A stretch of DNA of 64,000 nt. Source: Albidovulum sediminis (GTDB lineage: Bacteria; Pseudomonadota; Alphaproteobacteria; Rhodobacterales; Rhodobacteraceae). Each line of letters begins with the position of its first letter. Position 1 is the first letter of the stretch. The DNA is taken from positions 1 to 64,000 of the forward strand of contig NZ_JAOCQF010000008.1 of the NCBI RefSeq assembly GCF_025380365.1, in the 5' to 3' direction. Made by a program: the position numbers and the translations under genes. This document shows positions 1-7,493 of this stretch, one piece after another. The notes below the pieces were generated by a model. The model worked only from the letters and a program-made list of their open reading frames with translations, was not told the DNA's origin and ran no database searches.

Positions 1-102
1 TCATTAACGACGTCGCTATGCACGTCTCTTAGGCCATCAGCCCGACCCAAGGCAGGCGGTAACAATCGGCCGGTTACCATCATTTCGACGTGGGGCTTGA
101 CT

Positions 103-1128
103 TCACCGCCCCAACCGCTTCGCCCTCTCAGCCATCCTGACCACCTGCGCGCTCGCGGTCGCCGCAGCGCTTCGTACGGCAGCAGGCGCTTGCACTGCCG
201 CCCGCCCGATCACCTCACCGGTGGTCAGCGCCCCGATCCGCGCTCTGCCCTGCACACCAGAGGTGTTCATCAGCCCCCGCAGCACCCCTGCAGACCCGCT
301 GACGATTGCAGGTGCTGCGGCGACCATCAGGTTCCCCGAGATACCCCGCACGATCAGGGGCGTCGCCGCAACGAAGCCCTTGGCCAGGAACACCATGACG
401 AAGAACGGCACCAGCGAGCCTATGTTGGTCGCGGAGTTCGGATCACCGAGCTGGGCCAAGAGCGAATTCGCCATGCCGACCACGGTCGAGAACATGGCGG
501 CGATGACGATGGGGTAGAAGGCGTAGCTGATCGTCGTCGAGACCCATCTGTGGAAGAAATCCTTGGTCGCATCGAAGAGCGACAGGGCGATCATGATCGG
601 CGCAAGACCGAGCATCAGTGTCAGCATCATCTTGGCGAAGATGAGGACAATGCCGGTCATGAAGCCAAGGAGGCTGAGCAGCACGAGGCCGATTCCGCCG
701 AGGATCGCGCCAGTCATCCAGTTCAGGTTGTTACCGATCGCGTTCAGGTATTGGCTGAACTCCGTGATGAGATCATCGAACTCGGCGGCAAAGTACGTGG
801 CCCCTGCCCCGCCGCCACCGACCGAGGAGATCAGGGCCCCGGCGACATAGTCGAGTCCGCCGATAACGGCATTGGCGACCGCGTTGAAGTTGGCCCAGTT
901 GAAGGCAAAGAGACCTATCAGCGTCAGCTTGATCAGGTACCAGAAGAAGCTGGCCCCATCCATGCTGCGGAACTGGAAGGCCATGTTGATACAGACGCCG
1001 ATCAGCGAGAGCGTGACCATCAGCAGGACGATCGTGCCGGTATTGCTGGCCACAGCCCCGAACTGGGACTCTGCCGCATCGGCAAGGAAGCCGTCGGCCG
1101 TTCCGACCATCCAGCTGACGATGCTCAT
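103..1128 (-). CDS. virB6: VirB6-type inner-membrane T4SS channel protein
   Basis: Predicted 341-residue polytopic membrane protein that would form part of the inner-membrane channel of a VirB-type type IV secretion system. Several long hydrophobic stretches are visible, including one near residues 27-50 and a block in the middle third. The N-terminus (MSIVSWMVGTADGFL) is a typical VirB6/TrbL start. The ATG at 1128 is chosen because it overlaps the stop of the upstream gene (TAATG), and because longer in-frame starts would run through that gene. It is the last recognisable gene of the virB operon in this window. The short alanine/arginine-rich C-terminal tail is poorly informative. Assignment as VirB6 rests on topology and operon position. 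Confidence 0.85.
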   Translation of the reverse strand: MSIVSWMVGTADGFLADAAESQFGAVASNTGTIVLLMVTLSLIGVCINMAFQFRSMDGASFFWYLIKLTLIGLFAFNWANFNAVANAVIGGLDYVAGALISSVGGGGAGATYFAAEFDDLITEFSQYLNAIGNNLNWMTGAILGGIGLVLLSLLGFMTGIVLIFAKMMLTLMLGLAPIMIALSLFDATKDFFHRWVSTTISYAFYPIVIAAMFSTVVGMANSLLAQLGDPNSATNIGSLVPFFVMVFLAKGFVAATPLIVRGISGNLMVAAAPAIVSGSAGVLRGLMNTSGVQGRARIGALTTGEVIGRAAVQAPAAVRSAAATASAQVVRMAERAKRLGR

Positions 1129-1547
1129 TACCAGTTGCCTTGCGTTTCGCAGATATCCTGGACGTCGCGGGCAATCTGGTTCTGCTCGTTCCGAATGGCC
1201 AGCCGAGCTTGAGTGTGCTCCGCTTGGGTGCTTGTCGCGAACCGTTCCTCGTACTCGGCGGAGGCGGCATCCCATGACGGGAAGCGCACATCACAGCCGC
1301 AGTCGCCAGCTTCCTTGATCGCCTCCCAGGACCGCAACTCATAGAGCCGCATCAACGTCAGCGCCTTGTAGGACTCGCGCGGGTGGACCTCGTCCATCCA
1401 GGTCGGCCGTGCGGGCCGGTCGTTGCAGATCCGGTACTGCTGGGGCGTGACCGTCACGGTGAGATCATTCGTGACCTGAGGCGAGGTCTGGGCCGCGAGG
1501 GGCGCGGCCAACAGGGTGACAGCTGCGGCGAGGGTGATCTTGCGCAT
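1128..1547 (-). CDS. Small secreted T4SS-associated protein of unknown function
   Basis: Encodes 139 residues with a clear Sec signal peptide (MRKITLAAAVTLLAAPLAAQ), so the product is probably periplasmic. The mature part is rich in charged residues and has five cysteines, including a CGC cluster. I do not recognise a domain. It lies between virB11 and virB6 in the same operon, so a role in pilus assembly, channel stability or entry exclusion is plausible but only inferred. The ATG at 1547 has an AAAGGA ribosome site at good spacing. An alternative ATG at 1568 would overlap the virB11 stop by 4 bp and add seven residues before the signal peptide. Confidence 0.7.
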   Translation of the reverse strand: MRKITLAAAVTLLAAPLAAQTSPQVTNDLTVTVTPQQYRICNDRPARPTWMDEVHPRESYKALTLMRLYELRSWEAIKEAGDCGCDVRFPSWDAASAEYEERFATSTQAEHTQARLAIRNEQNQIARDVQDICETQGNW

Positions 1548-1564
1548 GGGGTTTTCCTTTCGGT

Positions 1565-2599
1565 TCATTCGGCCGCGACCGCAGCACGCTCGGCGGCTCC
1601 GGTTCCGGCAGTGTTCTGATCTGGATGTCGCGCCTGCCCCGGCAGGAAGAACTCGGTGATGCCGCGGGCGCCGTCATGGCGACCGGCCTGGATGATCACG
1701 TCGATGGAGCCCTCGATGTAGTCTACCATGTCGGCATAGGTCATCGGCACATCGGTCTTGAGCGCGGCAATGGCGAGACGGCGGACGGCCAGTTGCGGGG
1801 TTTCGGCATGCAGGGTTGTGAGCGAGCCGCCATGGCCGGTGTTGATCGCCTCGAGGAAGGTCATGGCCTCGCGGCCACGGACCTCGCCCAGCACGATCCG
1901 GTCGGGCCGCATCCGCAGGGTGGAGGCCAGAAGCACATCCGCGCTGCGGGCTTCGGTGTCGCGATCAGCAATCAGCGTCACGGCGTTTGGCTGCTCGGGG
2001 CGCAGTTCTGCCGCCTCCTCGATGGTGATGATTCGCTCCTCGGGTGGGATCAGAGAGAGGATCTTGCGCGCCGCCACAGTCTTGCCGGTTGAGGTGCCCC
2101 CCGAGACGATCATGTTGAGCTTGTTCTCGACGCAGAACCGCAGGGCGGCGTCGATGTCGCCGGAGGCCACCACATCGCGCAGGGCGGCGTTTCGTTCGCG
2201 GCGCAGACCTTCGAGGCTGCGCTCCTTGCCATAGAGGAACCCAAGCCGGATTGCCTCCAGCGGCAGGGAGGAGAAGAACCGCAACGATATGGAAAACCCA
2301 CCCTCGACGGCCGGGGGCTGGATCACCTGCGCGCGGATAGGCCGGTCCCGATAGAGGATCGAGACCGATACGATGGGCTTCTTGGTGCTGAGCGTGGTCG
2401 AGGCGGCCGAGGCGATCTGGTTGCCGAGGTCCTTGATTTCGGTCTGGGTGAGCGGCGTGCCGAGGCCCCGCATGAAATGATCGCCCTGGAACTCGCCCCA
2501 GACCTGCCCATCGGGGTTGATGCAGATCTCGATCGTGTCGTCCCGTTGCACGGGCGTGCCGAGACGATCGAGCGAGGCTTCGAGATAGCTTGCTGCCAT
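1565..2599 (-). CDS. virB11: VirB11 secretion ATPase
   Basis: 344-residue hexameric traffic ATPase of the type IV secretion system, acting at the cytoplasmic face to power pilus assembly and substrate transfer. The Walker A motif GGTSTGKT is at about residues 167-174, followed by an Asp box region (IITIEEAAEL), a Walker B-like segment (RIVLGEVRGREA) and the His box (TGHGGSLTTLHA), in the order expected for VirB11. The length matches the family. The start at 2599 (MAASYLEASLD) is one base from the virB10 stop, in line with the close packing of the operon. Confidence 0.95.
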   Translation of the reverse strand: MAASYLEASLDRLGTPVQRDDTIEICINPDGQVWGEFQGDHFMRGLGTPLTQTEIKDLGNQIASAASTTLSTKKPIVSVSILYRDRPIRAQVIQPPAVEGGFSISLRFFSSLPLEAIRLGFLYGKERSLEGLRRERNAALRDVVASGDIDAALRFCVENKLNMIVSGGTSTGKTVAARKILSLIPPEERIITIEEAAELRPEQPNAVTLIADRDTEARSADVLLASTLRMRPDRIVLGEVRGREAMTFLEAINTGHGGSLTTLHAETPQLAVRRLAIAALKTDVPMTYADMVDYIEGSIDVIIQAGRHDGARGITEFFLPGQARHPDQNTAGTGAAERAAVAAE

Positions 2600-2600
2600 G

Positions 2601-3926
2601 TCAGAAGATCTCCAGATCGCGGTCGACCATGACCGTGATCCGGGTGCCTTGGTCGACATGGATCACGGGCCGGATCGCCAGATAGTCCTGCATCACGCTC
2701 TGGGTGCTGTCGCGCAGGTCGGTGCCCACGTCGCTCGCGATGTCGGCCGCAGCCTCATCCTCGATCTGTCCGGCCGCGGCTGCGGGCAAGGCCCCGATCA
2801 GCGAGATCAGCGCGGCCGATCCAAACCGCTGGGCGAAGCGGGTGTCGACAAAGCCGGTGGTGCCGGTGCGGCCGAGCTCGTCCCCGCCGAAGGCGCTGAT
2901 TTCCACGGTCTGGTTGTCGGGCAGGATGATGCGATCCCAGGCCACCATGACCCGAGACTGCGCGAGCGCCACATCGGAGCGATAGCGCCCTACGAGACGT
3001 GCGCCGCGCGGAATCAGGACGCGCGTGCCGTCGAAGGAATGAACGTCTTCGGAGACGATGGCGCGGATGGCACCAGGCAGCGTGCTGTCGAGCGCCGTCT
3101 CGGTCACGGCCTGGATCATCGTGCCCTGCACGACGGTGTTGCCAGGGTTCACGATCACCTCGGCCCGCGTCACCGGGGCGGGTCTGGCACCCGCGCGCAC
3201 GAAGGCTTCGTCTTCATTCAAGCGCGCGGCCTCGAGGCTGTTCTCTCGGTCGGTCCCTGCCCCCATCCCGGAAAACGCGATCATGGGCGACGCGATTCGT
3301 TCGGCCCGGGCCTCCGCTTCGGCGATGCGGCGGCGTTCAAGTTCCGCGAGCCGCAACTCCTCCTCGTTCGGGCCGAGGTCAGTCGGCTCAGGCGGGGTCA
3401 GCCGCGCGACCTCGAGGTCCATGCGCAGCTGGTCGAGCTCGCGATCGCGTTCGGTCAACTGCCGTTCGAGCGCGCGCTGCGCCTCGGTCGAGGCGGTCTG
3501 CAGTGCCGCGATTTGCGCTGTCAGATCAGCGATGGCCTGTTCTGCCCCGCTATCCGATGCCTCGACGGGCCGCGCGCGCAGGTCTTCGAGTTCCGCGCGC
3601 AGCGTCGCAAGGCTTTCCATCAGTGCCAGTTCCGACTCGGTTGGGCTGGTCTCGGCCGGCGGAGGCGGTGCAGGCTCGACCACGGGCATGGGCGCGAGGT
3701 CACCGAAGCCCGATCCTGTCGTCTGGAACTCTTCGGGGGCCGCCGTTGGAAGCGGTGCCTCCGGCGATGGCTGCAGGGCGGCCCAGGCCAGGCCGCCCAC
3801 GGCCACGATGCCGGCCACGCCGACGATTGCGGCCAGCGGGGAGTGCCGTGCACCACCGCGCTTCTTGTCGCCCGTCGCTTCGAGAGCCGCCAGGCGCGCG
3901 GCGAGATCTTCTGTGTCCTGGCTCAT
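2601..3926 (-). CDS. virB10: VirB10 T4SS scaffold protein
   Basis: 441-residue VirB10/TrbI protein linking inner and outer membranes in the secretion channel. It has a short cytoplasmic N-terminus, a single transmembrane helix at about residues 28-52, a proline-rich periplasmic stretch, a charged coiled-coil region (about 85-190), then the conserved C-terminal beta-barrel domain. Recognisable family motifs include GTVVQGTMIQAVTET-like sequence, RVLIPRGARLVGRY and WDRIILPDN. The start overlaps the end of virB9 by 4 bp (ATGA), indicating translational coupling. Confidence 0.95.
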   Translation of the reverse strand: MSQDTEDLAARLAALEATGDKKRGGARHSPLAAIVGVAGIVAVGGLAWAALQPSPEAPLPTAAPEEFQTTGSGFGDLAPMPVVEPAPPPPAETSPTESELALMESLATLRAELEDLRARPVEASDSGAEQAIADLTAQIAALQTASTEAQRALERQLTERDRELDQLRMDLEVARLTPPEPTDLGPNEEELRLAELERRRIAEAEARAERIASPMIAFSGMGAGTDRENSLEAARLNEDEAFVRAGARPAPVTRAEVIVNPGNTVVQGTMIQAVTETALDSTLPGAIRAIVSEDVHSFDGTRVLIPRGARLVGRYRSDVALAQSRVMVAWDRIILPDNQTVEISAFGGDELGRTGTTGFVDTRFAQRFGSAALISLIGALPAAAAGQIEDEAAADIASDVGTDLRDSTQSVMQDYLAIRPVIHVDQGTRITVMVDRDLEIF

Positions 3927-4636
3927 GATGTGGGCCCACCCATATCCTGAACACAGACCTCGTCTTCGCCGAGGCGCAGGACCCATTGCCGGTTCACGCC
4001 CGAGACCCGAATGACACCATCCTCGAGTGCTGTGCTGTTCACCGCCCGCTCGCCGCCGTTCGCGTAGCGGAAGATCGCGGGGACAGGAGCGTTCCGTGCA
4101 AAGCGGAAGTAGGTGAAGGTGCCATCATCCCAGACGGCCGTCGGTGTGAACTCCTCGCTTGCGCTGACCGCGTAGTTCGCATTCGGCGCATCAGCGGCAA
4201 CCGCCCGGGTTGGCTGTACGCGGCTCTCAGGATAGCGGAACTGTACGACGTAATGCGGGGTCTCGCGCGCCTCGACGACGTGGAAGTAGTAGGAACGGCG
4301 GTTCGTGTAGACCGTGATGTTGGTGGCCACACCCGAGGCTGCCGGCTTGATCGCGAAGGCGCGCCCGCCTGGCACACCGTCGAACTGGAAGCCCACCGTA
4401 TCGCCCGCGATGATCGAGCGGATGGTCTCGCCCTCGCCGAATTCGACGGTGGTGACCCGGGTCAGGGTGGTGACGATCCGGTAGACTTGGCCTTCGGTCC
4501 AGTTGGCAACCCGGACGCGGTTGTCATGGGCCCCCGGGCGCGGTGTGGTCTCAGCCAACGCTGTGGGCGCCATGAGGGCCAGCGCACCAGCGACCATAAT
4601 GGCGTGGACGGATGTGAGAACGGGAACAGAGGTCAT
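3923..4636 (-). CDS. virB9: VirB9 outer-membrane-complex protein
   Basis: 237-residue secreted VirB9/TrbG/CagX protein, part of the outer-membrane core complex with VirB7 and VirB10. A signal peptide covers about the first 29 residues (ending ALA-E). The mature domain holds family features: the beta-rich segment ending YYFHVV, a linker, and a C-terminal domain with TYFRF and PAIF motifs that bind VirB10/VirB7. The start at 4636 gives a signal peptide and overlaps the virB8 stop by 4 bp. Longer in-frame starts would read through virB8 and are rejected. Confidence 0.95.
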   Translation of the reverse strand: MTSVPVLTSVHAIMVAGALALMAPTALAETTPRPGAHDNRVRVANWTEGQVYRIVTTLTRVTTVEFGEGETIRSIIAGDTVGFQFDGVPGGRAFAIKPAASGVATNITVYTNRRSYYFHVVEARETPHYVVQFRYPESRVQPTRAVAADAPNANYAVSASEEFTPTAVWDDGTFTYFRFARNAPVPAIFRYANGGERAVNSTALEDGVIRVSGVNRQWVLRLGEDEVCVQDMGGPTS

Positions 4637-5310
4637 TCGGAACGGTCCGATCGGATGGCATATTGGGTGACGGTGAAGCCGAAGGGGTTTTGCCAGACGT
4701 CGTCGATCGAGCGGGTCCGTTCGGGTTGGAAGGCAAACATCAATGTTGCGGTGAATGACCCGTCCTGCGCCCCTTGCGGGCTGGTCAGGCGCTTCCTGAG
4801 GCGCACCTGCGCGCGGTTCTCGCCGATCAGCGTGATCGAGGCGATCTCGACAGCCATCTCTGCCGCGGGGCCATAGCGGGTCGGCGGATAGCTCTCCTGC
4901 CCCGAGGTCCACATGGCGCGCATGCTGGCCTCGGCCGCCCCGGTGGATTGCGCCAGCACCCGGCGCACGCGCAGATCGTTGTCGAGCTGGTTGTAGGCCT
5001 CGCGGTCGAGGATGTAGCGGTAGATCTGCGCCTCGATGATCGCAGGCCGCTCGGCTAGTCGCACCGTTTCGACCGTGGCATTGGGCAGGGCCAGACCCGT
5101 CGCGGGGTCATAAGGCACGACGACCGGTGGGGGCGTCTCGACCATCAGGGCAACGGCCGCAGCGGCAAGGCAGCCGATGACACCGAAGCCCGCCCCGCCA
5201 AGACCGATCATCCGCCAGAGCTGCTCCCGGCGCAGCGCGCCATGGATCAGTTCCTCTTCAACGAGTTCCCGCGCACTCATGCCTGCCGTCATGTCGGGTG
5301 TCTTGCTCAT
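4633..5310 (-). CDS. virB8: VirB8 T4SS assembly protein
   Basis: 225-residue bitopic inner-membrane protein of the VirB8 family, an assembly factor of the secretion channel. A cytoplasmic N-terminus of about 32 residues precedes one transmembrane helix (about 33-55) and a periplasmic NTF2-like domain with the conserved segment around YILDREAYN and the C-terminal NPFGFTVTQY motif. Length and layout are typical. Start overlaps the stop of the upstream virB5 gene by 4 bp. Confidence 0.95.
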   Translation of the reverse strand: MSKTPDMTAGMSARELVEEELIHGALRREQLWRMIGLGGAGFGVIGCLAAAAVALMVETPPPVVVPYDPATGLALPNATVETVRLAERPAIIEAQIYRYILDREAYNQLDNDLRVRRVLAQSTGAAEASMRAMWTSGQESYPPTRYGPAAEMAVEIASITLIGENRAQVRLRKRLTSPQGAQDGSFTATLMFAFQPERTRSIDDVWQNPFGFTVTQYAIRSDRSE

Positions 5311-6104
5311 GGCGCGAGGCTCGGCAGGGTAAAGTCCATGTAGCGGCGCTCTTCGGCGACGGTGGCCGCATCCACCACGCCCGCATTGCCCGCGCCGAGG
5401 GTCTGGATGGCTTCAAGTTCCCACATCCGAGTCATGGCGATGGCCAGTTCCGCCGTGACGCGGGTGTTGTGGTCCATCGATGCCTTCAGGTCCTCCATGT
5501 CGGGGATCATCGCGACGAGCTGTTCAACGCGTTCGAGTGATTGGGCGGCCTCGGCATGGCTGTTCTGGGCCGCCGCCGACATCACGGCGCCGGTCGTGGC
5601 GCGGGTGGCGACACCTTCTGCGCCCGGATTGCCACTGGTGGCGATCTCGCGCAGCGAGTCCTCGTCGAACCCGGCACTGGCAAGGGCCTGTTCCATCTGC
5701 GTGCGCAGAGGGCCCGCATTGGGGCCGATCAGGCTCGACCAGTCACCCGCCTGGATCCCCCTGATCAGTCCGGGGATGTCTTCGAAATTGGCCTGCAGGA
5801 GATTGTCGAGGTCACCGCCCATGGCGAGGCCGAGGATGCTGCGCGGCCCGGTCAGCGAGGCATACATCTCCTCGAGCTGATCGAACTGCTGCTGCAGGAG
5901 GTCGAGCTGTGCCAGCGCATTGTCCAGAAGATCGGTCTGGATCCCGAAATCCTGCAGCATCTGCTGAAGCTGACGAATTTCCTGGGCGATGTTCTGCGTG
6001 TCGACCGTGGGCACGCCCTGTGCGGCGACGGGGGCCGCGAGGGCAAGGCCAAGCGCGAGGGTCGCGGCGGTAGTGGTAAGGGAAATGCGCAATGGCCTTC
6101 TCAT
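5307..6104 (-). CDS. virB5: VirB5/TrbJ-like minor pilus protein
   Basis: 265-residue secreted protein with a signal peptide ending around AAPVAAQ, then a long helical, glutamine-rich coiled-coil region (about 35-90) typical of VirB5/TrbJ pilus-tip adhesins. The mature N-terminus (AQGVPTVDTQ) and C-terminus (EERRYMDFTLPSL) closely resemble the ends of the next gene upstream, pointing to a duplication of a VirB5-type module. The position directly before virB8 supports the assignment. Function at the pilus tip is inferred from the family. Confidence 0.8.
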   Translation of the reverse strand: MRRPLRISLTTTAATLALGLALAAPVAAQGVPTVDTQNIAQEIRQLQQMLQDFGIQTDLLDNALAQLDLLQQQFDQLEEMYASLTGPRSILGLAMGGDLDNLLQANFEDIPGLIRGIQAGDWSSLIGPNAGPLRTQMEQALASAGFDEDSLREIATSGNPGAEGVATRATTGAVMSAAAQNSHAEAAQSLERVEQLVAMIPDMEDLKASMDHNTRVTAELAIAMTRMWELEAIQTLGAGNAGVVDAATVAEERRYMDFTLPSLAP

Positions 6105-7279
6105 CGCAATGTCTCCTGGGTGAAATCCATATATTGCCGCTCGGCGGCTTGGGCGGCGGCCATGGCGAGTTGTTCCTCGCTCAGCGGTTGGGTGTAAGCG
6201 GCCTTGATCCGGGTCCGGATCGCGACCAATCGGGCCAGCTCGGCGCGCGCATAGGTGTTGAGCGCGATGGCCTCGTGCAGGTCCTCGGTCTCGCCGATGC
6301 GGGTGATGATGTCCTGCATACGCAGGGCGGCAGCGCGGACCGAGACCAGCGAGTAGTCGCCATAAACGCCTGCACCATGGGCCGAGAGGCTGAAACTTGC
6401 GTTGGCAAGGAGCACAGGGTCGATGGTGCCGAGCGCATCGATGCCGCCCACGGCGGCGAGGTAGCTGTTGTACTGCTGCGGGATCACCACAACGTAATGC
6501 TGGGTTTCCGCGAAGGGCGGGACGCCGCCGTAGTCCTGCACGCGTCCCGGGCCTGCGTTGTAAGCGGCAAGCGCATGGATGATGTTGCCATCGAACATGT
6601 TCAGCATCATCGCGAGGTAACGCGCACCGCCTGTGACCTGCAGGTACGGGTCGTCGTAATAGGCCGGGTTGATGCCAAGATCGCTAGCGGTAGCGGGCAT
6701 GATCTGCGTGAGCCCGAAAGCCCCAACGGGGGAGCGTGCCCCGATCTGGAACCGGCTTTCCTGCCAGATCAGCGCTTGCAGCAGGCAGCGCCACTGGACC
6801 AGCGACAGCCCCGCGCGGCTTACACCCGGTAGGCTATGCGTGTCGCGTGCGGCACGGATAATCAGCTCCTCGATCCCTTCCCGGGCATCGCCGAACATCC
6901 GGGCTGCGGCCGGGTTGTTGTCCTCGGGCGCGTAGAGGCTGGCCGCAGCACTCTCGACGTCCTCAACCGCCCCCTGCCCCGCTTCGAGCCCGGCCGCGGT
7001 GCCAGCCACATCGCCCGAGCCGAGGGACATGGCATCCATCAGCCCTTCGAGCGAGGCGAGTTGCTGGCGTTCGATCTCGGCCAGCTCCTCCTCGCGCGTC
7101 AGCCGGTCCTGCTGCAGCGCCAGATCCTGTTCGGTCTGATCGAGGATTGCCTGCCGCTCTGCGAAGAGGCGCAGGTCGAAGGTCGGCACACCCTGGGCAA
7201 CCGCTGGCCCCGCTGTGGGACCTGCAAGCGCGAGGCCGATCATCGAGAGGGGGAGCCAGCTCCGCATCCGCTCAGCCAC
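6101..7279 (-). CDS. VirB5-like protein with internal lytic transglycosylase domain
   Basis: 392-residue secreted protein with an unusual composite build. A signal peptide is followed by AQGVPTFDLR and a coiled-coil like that of VirB5. A soluble lytic transglycosylase (SLT) domain then lies at about residues 150-260, with the catalytic glutamate near residue 171 (IWQES) and the motifs GAFGLTQIMP and ALAAYNAGP. The C-terminus (AERQYMDFT) again matches the neighbouring VirB5-like protein. It would cut peptidoglycan while being part of, or targeted to, the pilus apparatus. A separate VirB1-type transglycosylase is encoded at the start of the operon, so this one is not simply virB1. Overlaps its neighbours by 4-8 bp. 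Confidence 0.85.
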   Translation of the reverse strand: MAERMRSWLPLSMIGLALAGPTAGPAVAQGVPTFDLRLFAERQAILDQTEQDLALQQDRLTREEELAEIERQQLASLEGLMDAMSLGSGDVAGTAAGLEAGQGAVEDVESAAASLYAPEDNNPAAARMFGDAREGIEELIIRAARDTHSLPGVSRAGLSLVQWRCLLQALIWQESRFQIGARSPVGAFGLTQIMPATASDLGINPAYYDDPYLQVTGGARYLAMMLNMFDGNIIHALAAYNAGPGRVQDYGGVPPFAETQHYVVVIPQQYNSYLAAVGGIDALGTIDPVLLANASFSLSAHGAGVYGDYSLVSVRAAALRMQDIITRIGETEDLHEAIALNTYARAELARLVAIRTRIKAAYTQPLSEEQLAMAAAQAAERQYMDFTQETLR

Positions 7280-7493
7280 CCGCCCCCAGCATCACGAATT
7301 CGCAGGCCGTATCGCGCCGCGTGACGTCCGCGCCCATGGTCGAGATCGTCGTCGTGGCGGTGGCAGTTCCCGCCTGTACAGGCGCGTCGCGGAAGTTGAA
7401 GCAGTTGGCCTGCGCGGGGTTATACTGCGCGCAGGCTGTCAGGCTCAGGCCAACGCCAAGCAGCACGGCGCTGCGCGTGATGGTACGGGTCAT
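7272..7493 (-). CDS. VirB7-like small lipoprotein
   Basis: 73-residue lipoprotein: hydrophobic signal followed by a lipobox (SLTAC) with the lipidated cysteine near residue 21. The short mature part contains two further cysteines (ANCFNF and TACEFV) that could form a disulfide. VirB7 proteins are small outer-membrane lipoproteins that pair with VirB9, and this gene sits inside the operon where no other VirB7 candidate exists. Sequence identity to VirB7 cannot be judged by eye, so the name is by size, lipobox and context. Confidence 0.7.
   Translation of the reverse strand: MTRTITRSAVLLGVGLSLTACAQYNPAQANCFNFRDAPVQAGTATATTTISTMGADVTRRDTACEFVMLGAGG

Noticed and set aside
1-83. Minus-strand frame from two ATG codons at about 78-83 running out of the window
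   Set aside because: Only 27 codons are visible with no recognisable motif, so a gene cannot be supported, though a further transfer gene may begin here.
2598-3950. Plus-strand open frames opposite virB10 and other virB genes
   Set aside because: Composition is that of an antisense shadow; the operon structure on the minus strand is continuous.
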